A stretch of DNA of 10,040 nucleotides from Clostridia bacterium. Its GTDB lineage: Bacteria > Bacillota > Clostridia > Christensenellales > UBA1242. Shown in pieces: positions 1 to 5,623 of this stretch (position 1 is its first letter; every line of letters starts with the position of its first letter). The stretch spans positions 1 through 10,040 of the forward strand of contig JAFYKO010000108.1 of the NCBI GenBank assembly GCA_017537515.1. The letters are read 5' to 3'. The translations under genes and the position numbers were made by a program. The notes under the pieces are model-generated. The model made no database searches, was not told the origin of the DNA, and saw nothing but the letters and a program-made list of their open reading frames with translations.

Positions 1-90
1 AATAATTAAAAAACACAAAAACTGAAAAATAAAATTGTAAAAAACATATTTTACGTACTTTCGTTTGTTGTCGCAGGCGGGCTGATTCTC

Positions 91-1965
91 GTGCTTGTGC
101 TTTCAAGTCTTGGCGTTTTTCAAAACACCCAAACAGCAACCACCAACGCTTCAAACGAATACCAAATAACAAATTATGAGATAAATATCGACGTCTCGCA
201 AGATAATTTTTTGCTTGTCGAAGAGTCAATAACCGCACATTTTTCTGTGGGCTATAAACACGGAATTTATCGGGCAATTCCCGAAATTTCAAACGTCGTT
301 ATCCTCGATAAAGACGGAAAAGTTGACAGCACAAAAAAAATGCGGTTTTCTCTTGATGTAATCTCCGCAAATGCCGAGTATTTGACAGAAAAAAATAACA
401 ACATCAACTTCATTCGCCTCGGAAGTGCGGATTACACAATTCCCGCCGGCTCGAATAGGACATACAACCTCACCTACAAACTTGCAGTCGATTCAAGATA
501 CGCGGATTTTGACCAGTTCTATTTCAATGTTCTCGGCAATATGTGGGATACAACCATTGACAATTTTTCTGCAACAATAAATTTTGAAAAAAATGTCGAA
601 AATACTGCTTCTAAGGTATTTTTTGGTAAATTTGGTTCGACAACTGAAATCCCTTTTTCTTGGGGGAATGACGGCAAGCAAATCACTATCCAACAAGCAA
701 ACTTAGGTATCGGCGAAGGCGTTTCGGTGTATGTTCCGTTTGACAAGCAATACTTCAAAACCCAGTTTGTGCATATCTTGGATATTATTATCCTAATCCT
801 AATTGCACTTGCAGGCGTGGGGTGTTGGGCGTTGTATCGCAAAGGCCACAACAAAACCATTTGCACACCAGTTGTGCAGTTCACACTTAAAAATAAATTT
901 ACATCCGCAGATGTAGGGTATTTGGTCGACAAGAAAGTTAACAACCACGACATTGCGTCGCTTATTATCTTTTGGGCGGATAAGGGATACTTAAATATTG
1001 TCGAGGAAGAGAAAACGACATACGCCGTGCGTACGGACAAAGAATTTGAAAATATGAAAATGTACGAACAAATGCTTTTCAACTCGGCATTCCCAACCAA
1101 AGGCGAGAAGGTGGAAATCTCTGAAATTGGTATGCGTTGGAAAGACATTGTTTCCACCGTCAGAAGCAGTATAGCCGAAGAAAATGACAACGCATTTAAC
1201 AAAAAATCCGTAGCAAAGCGAACGTTTATTTCAATAATATCGGGCGTGATTCTTGTACTTGTGCTTGCGACAGTTAACTGGCAAAACTGCGAAATGCTGT
1301 ATTTCTACATCTCGTTTGGGGCGGGAGTGCTTGCAACCATAACCCTGCTTCTCGTTGCGAAGAATAGGGATAAGCGGTTTATAACCCACGGCAAAACGAG
1401 GTTTTTCAACCGGCTTATGCTTGCGGGCGTGTCGGTGCTGTTGGGTGTCTTTTGCATACTCAGTTTTGACTTTTACTGCGACCCGACATTTAATACGTTC
1501 TTGGCTTTTGGGCTGTACGTTTTGGCGTTGTATTATGTTTATCACTACAATATTCGGACCGACGAGGGCACAAGAGAACTTGGCGACATAATCGGGCTTA
1601 GGGAGTTTATTTTGGTTGCAGAGCAGTCAAGGCTTGAAATGCTTGCGAAAGAGAACCCGAAACTCTTTTTCAGCGTTATGCCGTATGCGTACGTGCTGGG
1701 GGTTTACGACGAATGGTGCAAGAAGTTTGAGAAAATCATTGTTGAGACGCCTGATTGGTACGTTGGCACGCCGGACGTGTTTGATATTTATATGTTCAGC
1801 GTGGTTGTCAACAGCATAAACACTTCCGTTTTGGACTCCATTGCCCAAGCCGACATTGCGAGAATAACCGAGCAAGCCGAAAGAATGAGCGACAGCATTG
1901 GCGGAGGCACTGGCGGTGGGTTCTCCGGCGGTGGCTTCGGCGGTGGCGGTGGCGGAAGCTGGTAG
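91..1965 (+). CDS. DUF2207 domain-containing membrane protein with Gly-rich C-terminus
   Basis: The extracytoplasmic N-terminal half shows the DUF2207 signature: a beta-rich region from about residue 24, with HGIYRAIP at 57-64 and a PAGSNRTYNLTYKL stretch near 118. Hydrophobic segments lie at about 227-250, 378-397, 403-423, 441-463 and 467-486. The cytoplasmic conserved block reads LFFSVMPYAYVLGVYDEWCK (525-544), as in this family, and the chain ends in a Gly-rich tail finishing GGSW, typical of DUF2207 and TPM-type membrane proteins. The family's molecular function is not established; a cell-envelope role is inferred from topology. The start given is the first standard codon, GTG at 91. However, the frame is open from the TAA at 7-9 and encodes a basic then hydrophobic stretch (KNKIVKNIFYVLSFVVAGG) that completes a signal peptide, so translation probably begins near 22 (CTG) or 34 (ATT). 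No clear ribosome binding site is visible for any of these. Confidence 0.85.
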   Translation: MLVLSSLGVFQNTQTATTNASNEYQITNYEINIDVSQDNFLLVEESITAHFSVGYKHGIYRAIPEISNVVILDKDGKVDSTKKMRFSLDVISANAEYLTEKNNNINFIRLGSADYTIPAGSNRTYNLTYKLAVDSRYADFDQFYFNVLGNMWDTTIDNFSATINFEKNVENTASKVFFGKFGSTTEIPFSWGNDGKQITIQQANLGIGEGVSVYVPFDKQYFKTQFVHILDIIILILIALAGVGCWALYRKGHNKTICTPVVQFTLKNKFTSADVGYLVDKKVNNHDIASLIIFWADKGYLNIVEEEKTTYAVRTDKEFENMKMYEQMLFNSAFPTKGEKVEISEIGMRWKDIVSTVRSSIAEENDNAFNKKSVAKRTFISIISGVILVLVLATVNWQNCEMLYFYISFGAGVLATITLLLVAKNRDKRFITHGKTRFFNRLMLAGVSVLLGVFCILSFDFYCDPTFNTFLAFGLYVLALYYVYHYNIRTDEGTRELGDIIGLREFILVAEQSRLEMLAKENPKLFFSVMPYAYVLGVYDEWCKKFEKIIVETPDWYVGTPDVFDIYMFSVVVNSINTSVLDSIAQADIARITEQAERMSDSIGGGTGGGFSGGGFGGGGGGSW

Positions 1966-2006
1966 GCGGGATGGCCCGCCTTGCCATTGGCAAGCTTTCA
2001 GCTTGC
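1965..2006. repeat. three abutting or overlapping hairpins after the DUF2207 gene
   Basis: Three perfect inverted repeats follow the stop codon. GGCGGG (1965-1970) pairs with CCCGCC (1975-1980) around a 4-base loop. CTTGCC (1980-1985) pairs with GGCAAG (1989-1994) around ATT. GCAAGC (1990-1995) pairs with GCTTGC (2001-2006) around TTTCA. The second and third share bases and are therefore mutually exclusive. No T-run follows any of them, so they do not look like a standard intrinsic terminator, although 3' end protection or attenuation is possible. Confidence 0.6.
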
Positions 2007-2053
2007 GGGTGTAGTACGTCTTAAAAGCGTCAGCTCACTGCAAGGCGATTTAA

Positions 2054-2081
2054 TGAATAATGAAAAATGAATAATGAATAA
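2054..2081. repeat. tandem heptamer tract, TGAATAA units
   Basis: Four consecutive 7-bp units fit TGAATAA, with one variant (TGAAAAA at 2061-2067). The complement, TTATTCA, resembles the TAATTCC/TAACTCC heptamers of the three tracts at 4236-4270, 6125-6159 and 7305-7339, which suggests a related class of 7-bp repeat. It lies in a gene-free spacer. Confidence 0.6.
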
Positions 2082-2100
2082 TTGAGGTTTATTTGTATTG

Positions 2101-2126
2101 CCCCGTTAAAAATCCTACCTTTTTAA
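2101..2126. repeat. CCCCGTTAAAAA motif, copy 1, with TTAAAAA/TTTTTAA stem
   Basis: CCCCGTTAAAAA occurs at 2101-2112 and again at 5551-5562, each time followed by a short CC-containing stretch and a T-run. In this copy TTAAAAA (2106-2112) and TTTTTAA (2120-2126) can form a weak stem. Both copies lie in spacers. It may be a fragment of a dispersed intergenic repeat; two copies are too few to define its limits. Confidence 0.35.
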
Positions 2127-2210
2127 TAAAAGAAAGACTGTTTACCACTTTGCTTTGTTTCGATGTCAGGCAAGCCTCAATTTTAACAAGATTTTGGATG
2201 AGAGGCGACG

Positions 2211-2355
2211 GGTGCCTGAGGCACCTTGCAGTGGGCAACTAATGTTGCCGATTAGGGGTATTACATCCCCGCAACCGCTTGCGGTTGCTTAATGCGTGGC
2301 GGGTCACCCGCCCGGTGGTGTCGCTGACGTCAGCGACTCGCCTCGAATGAGGCGA
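2211..2355. repeat. run of six distinct perfect inverted repeats
   Basis: Within 145 bp there are six hairpins of unrelated sequence. GGTGCC/GGCACC lies at 2211-2225 and GGCAAC/GTTGCC at 2234-2249. GCAACCGC/GCGGTTGC lies at 2271-2288 and GGCGGG/CCCGCC at 2298-2312. The 18-bp palindrome GTCGCTGACGTCAGCGAC occupies 2320-2337 and TCGCCTC/GAGGCGA lies at 2338-2355. Stems are 6 to 9 bp with loops of 0 to 4 bases. None is followed directly by a T-run. No protein coding is evident. The density is far above what random sequence would give. Confidence 0.7.
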
Positions 2356-2364
2356 AATAAATAT

Positions 2365-2400
2365 ACAAAAATTGAAACCGCAAAGCGGTAAGATTTTTGT
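2365..2400 (+). terminator. hairpin with following T-rich tract
   Basis: An inner stem ACCGC (2377-2381)/GCGGT (2385-2389) with an AAA loop is extended by ACAAAAAT (2365-2372) pairing with ATTTTTGT (2393-2400), and a T-run continues to 2405. Reading rightward it could act as an intrinsic terminator facing the convergent gene at 2462-3052. No gene immediately upstream on the plus strand other than the DUF2207 gene could use it. Confidence 0.4.
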
Positions 2401-2422
2401 TTTTTATTTGCATAAAAAACAA

Positions 2423-2450
2423 AAAAACCCTCGCCTTGGGCGGGGTTTTT
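2423..2450 (-). terminator. intrinsic terminator of the TasA-like gene
   Basis: A GC-rich stem (2429-2435 with 2439-2445, loop TTG) is flanked by an A-run at 2421-2427 and a T-run at 2446-2450. Read on the minus strand it lies just after the stop codon of the gene ending at 2462 and is followed by seven T residues. The symmetry means it could also work in the plus direction. Confidence 0.8.
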
Positions 2451-2461
2451 GCTTTCAAGGT

Positions 2462-3052
2462 TTATGAGTTTGTGTTTGAAAGCACAATGCCGAATGTAAT
2501 GTCTGCACTTGTGATGCTTGTTGCGTCATCAGTTACACCGATGGTTACAACGATTTGAGTGTCATCACTTGCACCAATGTTGGTGAACGCATAATCACCA
2601 GTTGTGCCACTTACGGTCGCACCATCTTGGGTTACGCTTACGATTTCAAGGTTGTTTCCAACGGTGAGGTCATTAAGTGCAACAACCATAGCGTCAGTTG
2701 TTGAACTGTTTGTGATTGTGAACGTATAAACTACGTCATTCGCAACACCATCAGTTGAACCAATAGCAAGCGGGGTCGTTCCGCCAAGAGTCCAGTCAGC
2801 AAGTTCGTCACTTGAAGGGCTAAACGAGATTGCAGTTCCGCCAGCAGCGTTGGTTGTGTTGTAATACTGAGTCGCCGCAGTGCCCTCAAGGGTCGCAGAA
2901 ATCGTACCACTAACACCAGTTGCCGAGAAGGAAATTGTTGTTGTTACGTTGATTGATTGAGTCGTCGCCGCCCAAACACCAACAGCCATAACTGCAACAA
3001 CCAAGGCAAGTGAAACCAAACTCGCATAAAGTTTTGACTTTCTGTTGTTCAT
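2462..3052 (-). CDS. secreted TasA/CalY-like beta-rich protein
   Basis: This 196-residue protein has a signal peptide: basic start NNRKSK, hydrophobic core to about residue 26, and probable cleavage after VWA at 26-28. The mature chain is rich in Thr, Ser, Val and Gly with no Cys, as expected for an extracellular beta-sandwich. The pattern (signal ending just before ATT, a central TFTITNSS block near 111-117, a terminal ITFGIVLSN block near 185) is shared with the protein at 6606-7169, so I take them as paralogs. Architecture and size recall TasA/camelysin (CalY) fibre proteins of Bacillota, but I cannot confirm family membership, and no SipW-type peptidase is nearby. Start chosen because AAGGAG lies 7 bases upstream of the ATG. 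It is a single gene with its own promoter and terminator. Confidence 0.75.
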   Translation of the reverse strand: MNNRKSKLYASLVSLALVVAVMAVGVWAATTQSINVTTTISFSATGVSGTISATLEGTAATQYYNTTNAAGGTAISFSPSSDELADWTLGGTTPLAIGSTDGVANDVVYTFTITNSSTTDAMVVALNDLTVGNNLEIVSVTQDGATVSGTTGDYAFTNIGASDDTQIVVTIGVTDDATSITSADITFGIVLSNTNS

Positions 3053-3135
3053 TCTCCACTCCTTTTTTATAGTTTTACACCCGCATTCGAAAGGGAAGAG
3101 GTGCTTACGGTGTTAGTATTTGCGACTTTGTGAAA

Positions 3136-3165
3136 ATTATACTCTACACTTTTTAAAAAACCCAA
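3136..3165 (-). promoter_or_regulatory. sigma-A-type promoter of the TasA-like gene
   Basis: On the minus strand TTGGGT (3165-3160) and a perfect TATAAT (3141-3136) are separated by 18 bases. The predicted leader is about 75-80 bases long, longer than needed for translation, and carries AAGGAG at 3064-3059. I looked for a known riboswitch in the leader and did not recognise one. Confidence 0.55.
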
Positions 3166-3186
3166 GCCCCACAACCAAAAAATTAA

Positions 3187-3214
3187 TTGATTTTTTTTCT
3201 TATATTGTGATAAT
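3187..3214 (+). promoter_or_regulatory. promoter of the hydrolase gene, probably giving a leaderless mRNA
   Basis: TTGATT (3187-3192), a 16-base spacer and an extended -10 reading TGT-GATAAT (-10 at 3209-3214) place transcription start at about 3221-3223, on the ATG of the hydrolase at 3223. No Shine-Dalgarno sequence precedes that ATG. It is divergent from the promoter at 3136-3165. Confidence 0.45.
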
Positions 3215-3222
3215 ATATTATT

Positions 3223-4218
3223 ATGGAAAAACAAACCAAAAAAAGCACCCGCAGTAAAGTTGTCGAAAAGATACTCAAAATCGCCGGGTCAAAAAAACGC
3301 TTTCTCACAAAAGAAAGTGCAAACAAATACCTAAACAAATGCCGAAACAAAAACAGCAGAATCTACAAAGTCCCAAAACGATACAAAGAACTCGCCAAAC
3401 GCAAGTTCTTTGAGGGCGTGCAGTATTACAAAATCCCCGGCGAAGGCAAAACAGTGCTTTATCTCCACGGCGGTGCGTTCGTCGCAAGACCGCTTATCTT
3501 TCATTGGAGTTTTTTGCAAGAAATAAACGAAAAAACTGAGGCAAATATTTATTTCCCACTCTACCCACTCGCCCCAGAGTTTTCCTACAAAGACACCTAC
3601 AGATTTCTCTTGAAATTTTATAAATTCATCCTCACAAACCACGACCCCCAAAATATCATACTTATGGGCGACAGTGCAGGCGGAACGCTAAGCCTCGGGC
3701 TTGTCGAGCTTCTAAAACGTAAAGGCCTGCCACTTCCAGCGAAGGTTATCCCGCTTTCGCCTTGTATGGATATAACCTTCTCAAACAAGAAAATTGACCT
3801 TGTCGCAGACAAAGACCCTATGCTTTCAAGAATCGGCTGTGCGTATATCTGTGGCTATTGGGCAAGAGGCTCAAACGCAAAAGAACCGCTCGTAAATCCA
3901 AAGTATATCGACGTCGAAGGCTTTCCCGAAACGCATATATTTGTAGGCACGCACGAGATTCTGCACCCAGATATTATGGCGTTTTGCAAAAAACATAAGG
4001 CCAAAAACGGCGACAAGGCGTGGACACTAACCGCCGACGCAATGGCCCTCGACGTGCTTGAGATGAAGCCCGCAGACAAACCGAAAAAGAGGACAGCAAA
4101 AACAAACTGGTTGACGGTGTACGAGATTGAGGGAATGAATCACGTCTTCCCGCTTTTCCCAATCCCCGAGGCCCGCATAGCCGAAAACCTCATTGCGGAA
4201 ATAATCACTTCCGTCTAA
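3223..4218 (+). CDS. alpha/beta hydrolase, HSL/acetyl-esterase type
   Basis: 331 residues, without signal peptide, so a cytoplasmic carboxylester hydrolase is likely. The oxyanion-hole motif HGG is at 82-84 after strand TVLYL. The nucleophile elbow GDSAGG is at 149-154 (Ser151). The catalytic His is His307 in GMNHVFPLFP. Where the family normally has Asp, this protein has GTHEILHPD (242-250), so Glu245 (or Asp250) must serve as the acid. Between the acid and the His the chain carries about 30 extra residues (roughly 265-295, Lys/Ala-rich), where relatives usually have a short connection. The basic N-terminal 60 residues are a typical cap region for this group. The substrate cannot be told from sequence. 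The start is the only ATG that keeps the cap; there is no ribosome binding site. The gene stands alone, with its stop codon touching repeat copy A. Confidence 0.88.
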   Translation: MEKQTKKSTRSKVVEKILKIAGSKKRFLTKESANKYLNKCRNKNSRIYKVPKRYKELAKRKFFEGVQYYKIPGEGKTVLYLHGGAFVARPLIFHWSFLQEINEKTEANIYFPLYPLAPEFSYKDTYRFLLKFYKFILTNHDPQNIILMGDSAGGTLSLGLVELLKRKGLPLPAKVIPLSPCMDITFSNKKIDLVADKDPMLSRIGCAYICGYWARGSNAKEPLVNPKYIDVEGFPETHIFVGTHEILHPDIMAFCKKHKAKNGDKAWTLTADAMALDVLEMKPADKPKKRTAKTNWLTVYEIEGMNHVFPLFPIPEARIAENLIAEIITSV

Positions 4219-4305
4219 GGCCTCACGCTTTTGGCGAGTTAGGAGTTAGGAATGAGGAGTGAGGAGTTGTGGTTGGAATTAAAATACTATTTACAAATCC
4301 CAACC
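4215..4305 (-). repeat. dispersed heptamer element, copy A (inverted orientation)
   Basis: Read on the minus strand this is GGTTGGGATTT...AATTCCAACC (4305-4271), with TGTAAATA and TATTT in its loop. Five 7-bp units of consensus TMAYTCC (4270-4236) follow, then CGCCAAAAGCGTGAGGCC. The same order occurs in plus orientation at 7265-7339 and, without the left arm, at 6112-6181. The inverted repeat is imperfect in this copy. It starts at the stop codon of the hydrolase gene. Confidence 0.7.
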
Positions 4306-4307
4306 TC

Positions 4308-4368
4308 GGGGGACGGGCGAGGTGTTCCAACGCCTTCGGCGTGCAAACACCTCACTCCGCCCCCTTTT
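4308..4368 (+). terminator. long GC-rich stem-loop and T-run after the hydrolase gene
   Basis: GGGGG (4308-4312) pairs with CCCCC (4360-4364), AGGTGTT (4320-4326) with AACACCT (4346-4352), and an inner ACGCC/GGCGT hairpin (4330-4342) caps the structure. The seven-base sections between the first two stems pair only partly. TTTT at 4365-4368 follows. It is the most likely transcription end for the plus-strand hydrolase. It also lies downstream of the SLOG gene on the other strand and could be used by it. Confidence 0.55.
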
Positions 4369-4434
4369 GTTTACTCAAACCTTTTATTTTTATAGTTCGC
4401 AAAGAAATATACACGTCTTGGCATCAGCGAGGCC

Positions 4435-4941
4435 TCAATTTCGCCTAAGGCATCCAAGGAGGATATTTGGCTCGGTGGTTGAGATTGTACCATACAGATG
4501 CTTAAACTTGGTTTTGGCAAATTTAAAAGCCTTGTACGAACCACTTTTTTCGTCAATAAGTGTATAGAAAACCGCATAATCACTATTTTTTATCATTTCT
4601 TTGTTCCGATAATACAAACTTGACTTCCAGTGTGCAAACTCCAAATCAAAAAACTCGACATCGTCGTATTCATCCAAAAGATTTGTATGTCTATACGGAT
4701 TTTTAAAATCCCTATAATCATTCGCAACATACACCGCAAGAATATGCGGGTATTTTTTCTTTTTTTCGGTAACAATTTTAAGGCAAAAGCTGTCAAAACT
4801 CCCAGGCCCGCCAAAATAAAACGTCTCTACACCGCCTTTGACAATCAAGAACTCAAACAAATCATCTAGATTTTTTACTTCTTCTTCTGAAGGACGAAAT
4901 GAACTACGCCCTATCACACAACACGTTCTATATTTATTCAT
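4435..4941 (-). CDS. SLOG-domain protein, DUF1273/YpsA-like
   Basis: 168 residues, no signal peptide or membrane segment. The Rossmann-like SLOG pattern is recognisable: an N-terminal strand TCCVIG (6-11), then GGVETFYFGGPGSFD (36-50), KYPHILAVYV (63-72) and YRNKEMIKNSDYAVFY (111-126). Two family motifs are altered. The usual GHR after the first strand reads GRS here, and the later Gly-rich loop reads EKSGSYKAFKFAK (131-143). SLOG proteins are thought to bind nucleotide-like ligands; the function of YpsA-like members is not settled, so no reaction is assigned. The ATG at 4941 directly precedes the first strand, as in relatives. No ribosome binding site is visible, and a TTGCAT/TACAAT promoter ends six bases before the start. 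Divergent from the XRE array, 91 bp away, which suggests shared control. Confidence 0.75.
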   Translation of the reverse strand: MNKYRTCCVIGRSSFRPSEEEVKNLDDLFEFLIVKGGVETFYFGGPGSFDSFCLKIVTEKKKKYPHILAVYVANDYRDFKNPYRHTNLLDEYDDVEFFDLEFAHWKSSLYYRNKEMIKNSDYAVFYTLIDEKSGSYKAFKFAKTKFKHLYGTISTTEPNILLGCLRRN

Positions 4942-4947
4942 AAGAGT

Positions 4948-4976
4948 ATTGTACTACGGATTTACGTATAATGCAA
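4948..4976 (-). promoter_or_regulatory. candidate promoter of the SLOG gene (leaderless)
   Basis: On the minus strand TTGCAT (4976-4971), a 17-base spacer and TACAAT (4953-4948) precede the ATG by only six bases. That would put the transcript start at the start codon. The left arm of the inverted repeat at 4971-4996 coincides with this -35 box. Confidence 0.4.
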
Positions 4977-4996
4977 GGAAATGTAATAATTTGCAT
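4971..4996. promoter_or_regulatory. possible operator, ATGCAA-N14-TTGCAT
   Basis: ATGCAA (4971-4976) and TTGCAT (4991-4996) form a perfect inverted repeat whose half-sites are 20 bp apart, two helical turns, in the spacer between the SLOG gene and the XRE array. Dimeric XRE/Cro regulators bind such sites, so it may be the operator for one of the adjacent regulators. This is inferred from position and symmetry only. Confidence 0.35.
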
Positions 4997-5032
4997 ATAA
5001 ATATTATTACTATATTCTAAAATGGAGTAAAA

Positions 5033-5272
5033 ATGGACATAAAGCAAGCTATTGTAAAGAGATTGGCTGAGTTAATGGCGGAAAGAGGGTGGACGCAATA
5101 CCAACTTTTCAAAATGAGTGGTGTGCCAATAACAACTATTAATACAATTTTTAATAAGAAACAAGGGGTAAGGCTTGATACACTATTTCAATTATTGTTG
5201 GGGTTAGGGGTTGAGTTTACCGAGTTTTTTGATGTAGATTATTTAAAATTTAATAGTCTGAATAATAAGTAG
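5033..5272 (+). CDS. XRE/Cro-type HTH regulator, array member 1
   Basis: A 79-residue protein consisting of one helix-turn-helix domain. The first helix is IKQAIVKRLAELMAERG (3-19), the HTH is about 21-42 (TQYQLFKMSGVPITTINTIF), followed by VRLDTLFQLLLGLGVEF and a short tail with EFFDVDYL. This is the Cro/C1 fold used by phage repressors and many small bacterial regulators; it should bind DNA as a dimer. By hand alignment it matches member 2 at 42 of 78 positions. GGAG lies upstream at 5024-5027, supporting this ATG. Member 2 begins 7 bp after its stop, so the two are co-transcribed. No effector or dimerisation domain follows, and no toxin or phage gene is adjacent. Confidence 0.88.
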   Translation: MDIKQAIVKRLAELMAERGWTQYQLFKMSGVPITTINTIFNKKQGVRLDTLFQLLLGLGVEFTEFFDVDYLKFNSLNNK

Positions 5273-5279
5273 GGGATAA

Positions 5280-5516
5280 ATGGATTTACAAGAAGCGATA
5301 GTGTTTAGGCTTAAAGAAATTATGTTTCAGAAAGGCTGGACAAATTATAAATTGCACAAAGCAAGCAAAGTGGGAATGACGACAATTGGAATGTTGTTTA
5401 ATCATAACAAGAATGTAAAAATTGAAACATTATATAAATTAATACTCGGGCTTGGAATAGAGTTTGTCGAATTTTTTAATGTCGATTATTTAAAATTAGA
5501 AAATCTAAATGATTAA
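5280..5516 (+). CDS. XRE/Cro-type HTH regulator, array member 2
   Basis: 78 residues, one HTH domain: LQEAIVFRLKEIMFQKG, then HTH TNYKLHKASKVGMTTIGMLF (21-40), then VKIETLYKLILGLGIEF and the tail EFFNVDYLKLENLND. It shares the EFF-VDYLK tail with member 1, which members 3 and 4 lack, marking these two as a recent pair. Residues in the presumed recognition helix differ (TTIGMLF here, TTINTIF in member 1), so the two probably prefer different sites. AGGGG lies 5-9 bases before the ATG and partly overlaps the end of member 1. No terminator is visible after it. Confidence 0.88.
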   Translation: MDLQEAIVFRLKEIMFQKGWTNYKLHKASKVGMTTIGMLFNHNKNVKIETLYKLILGLGIEFVEFFNVDYLKLENLND

Positions 5517-5525
5517 TAATTCTGT

Positions 5526-5562
5526 CTCACGCCTTTGGCGGTTGGACTTACCCCGTTAAAAA
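5526..5562. repeat. CTCACGCCTTTGGCG fragment and CCCCGTTAAAAA motif, copy 2
   Basis: The 107-bp gap between regulators 2 and 3 holds CTCACGCCTTTGGCG (5526-5540), identical in its first 14 bases to the right end of repeat copy C (6168-6181) and differing by one base from copy A (4222-4236). CCCCGTTAAAAA (5551-5562) follows, also seen at 2101-2112. The insertion of repeat fragments here suggests the two regulator pairs were joined or separated by a rearrangement. Confidence 0.5.
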
Positions 5563-5583
5563 ACCATTTTTCCACGTATATTT

Positions 5584-5600
5584 TTTACTATTTATGTAAA
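5584..5600. promoter_or_regulatory. small inverted repeat before regulator 3
   Basis: TTTAC (5584-5588) and GTAAA (5596-5600) form a 5-bp inverted repeat 24 bp upstream of the ATG of regulator 3, overlapping a TATTTA box that could be a -10 element. It could be a regulator binding site or part of a promoter. The signal is weak. Confidence 0.25.
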
Positions 5601-5623
5601 AATGTAAGCAAAGGAGTTGTATT

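Larger units (their letters stand above)
2036..2233. repeat. 198-bp segment bounded by 10-bp inverted repeats (MITE-like, tentative)
   Basis: CACTGCAAGG at 2036-2045 is the exact reverse complement of CCTTGCAGTG at 2224-2233. A second, inner pair is AATTGAGG (2080-2087) and CCTCAATT (2175-2182). No open frame lies inside. The nested terminal-repeat layout resembles a non-autonomous element, but no convincing target-site duplication is visible at its edges and no second copy exists in the window. The call is tentative. Confidence 0.3.
1966..2461. other. gene-free 496-bp spacer packed with short hairpins
   Basis: No open frame with a ribosome binding site is seen here on either strand. The content is structural. 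Two or three hairpins follow the DUF2207 stop codon. A heptamer tract lies at 2054-2081. A pair of 10-bp inverted repeats at 2036-2045 and 2224-2233 encloses about 200 bp. At least six different perfect inverted repeats lie between 2211 and 2389. The last one to the right is the terminator of the minus-strand gene at 2462-3052. Individual elements are listed separately. Confidence 0.75.

Noticed and set aside
519..1202. 227-residue open frame on the minus strand
   Set aside because: It is antisense to the DUF2207 gene, which has clear family motifs and membrane segments. The antisense translation shows none, and no ribosome binding site precedes it.
1966..2400. tRNA or rRNA fragments in the hairpin-rich spacer
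   Set aside because: No cloverleaf arrangement, no TTCGA-type T-loop, and stems with 2-5 base loops do not fit a tRNA. No rRNA core sequence is recognised.
2462..3052. assignment of the name tasA or calY
   Set aside because: Similarity is architectural; sequence identity visible by eye is too low and the usual sipW neighbour is missing.
3053..3135. riboswitch (for example c-di-GMP) in the leader of the minus-strand TasA-like gene
   Set aside because: The leader is long enough, but the conserved aptamer bases could not be matched and no strong paired domains were found.
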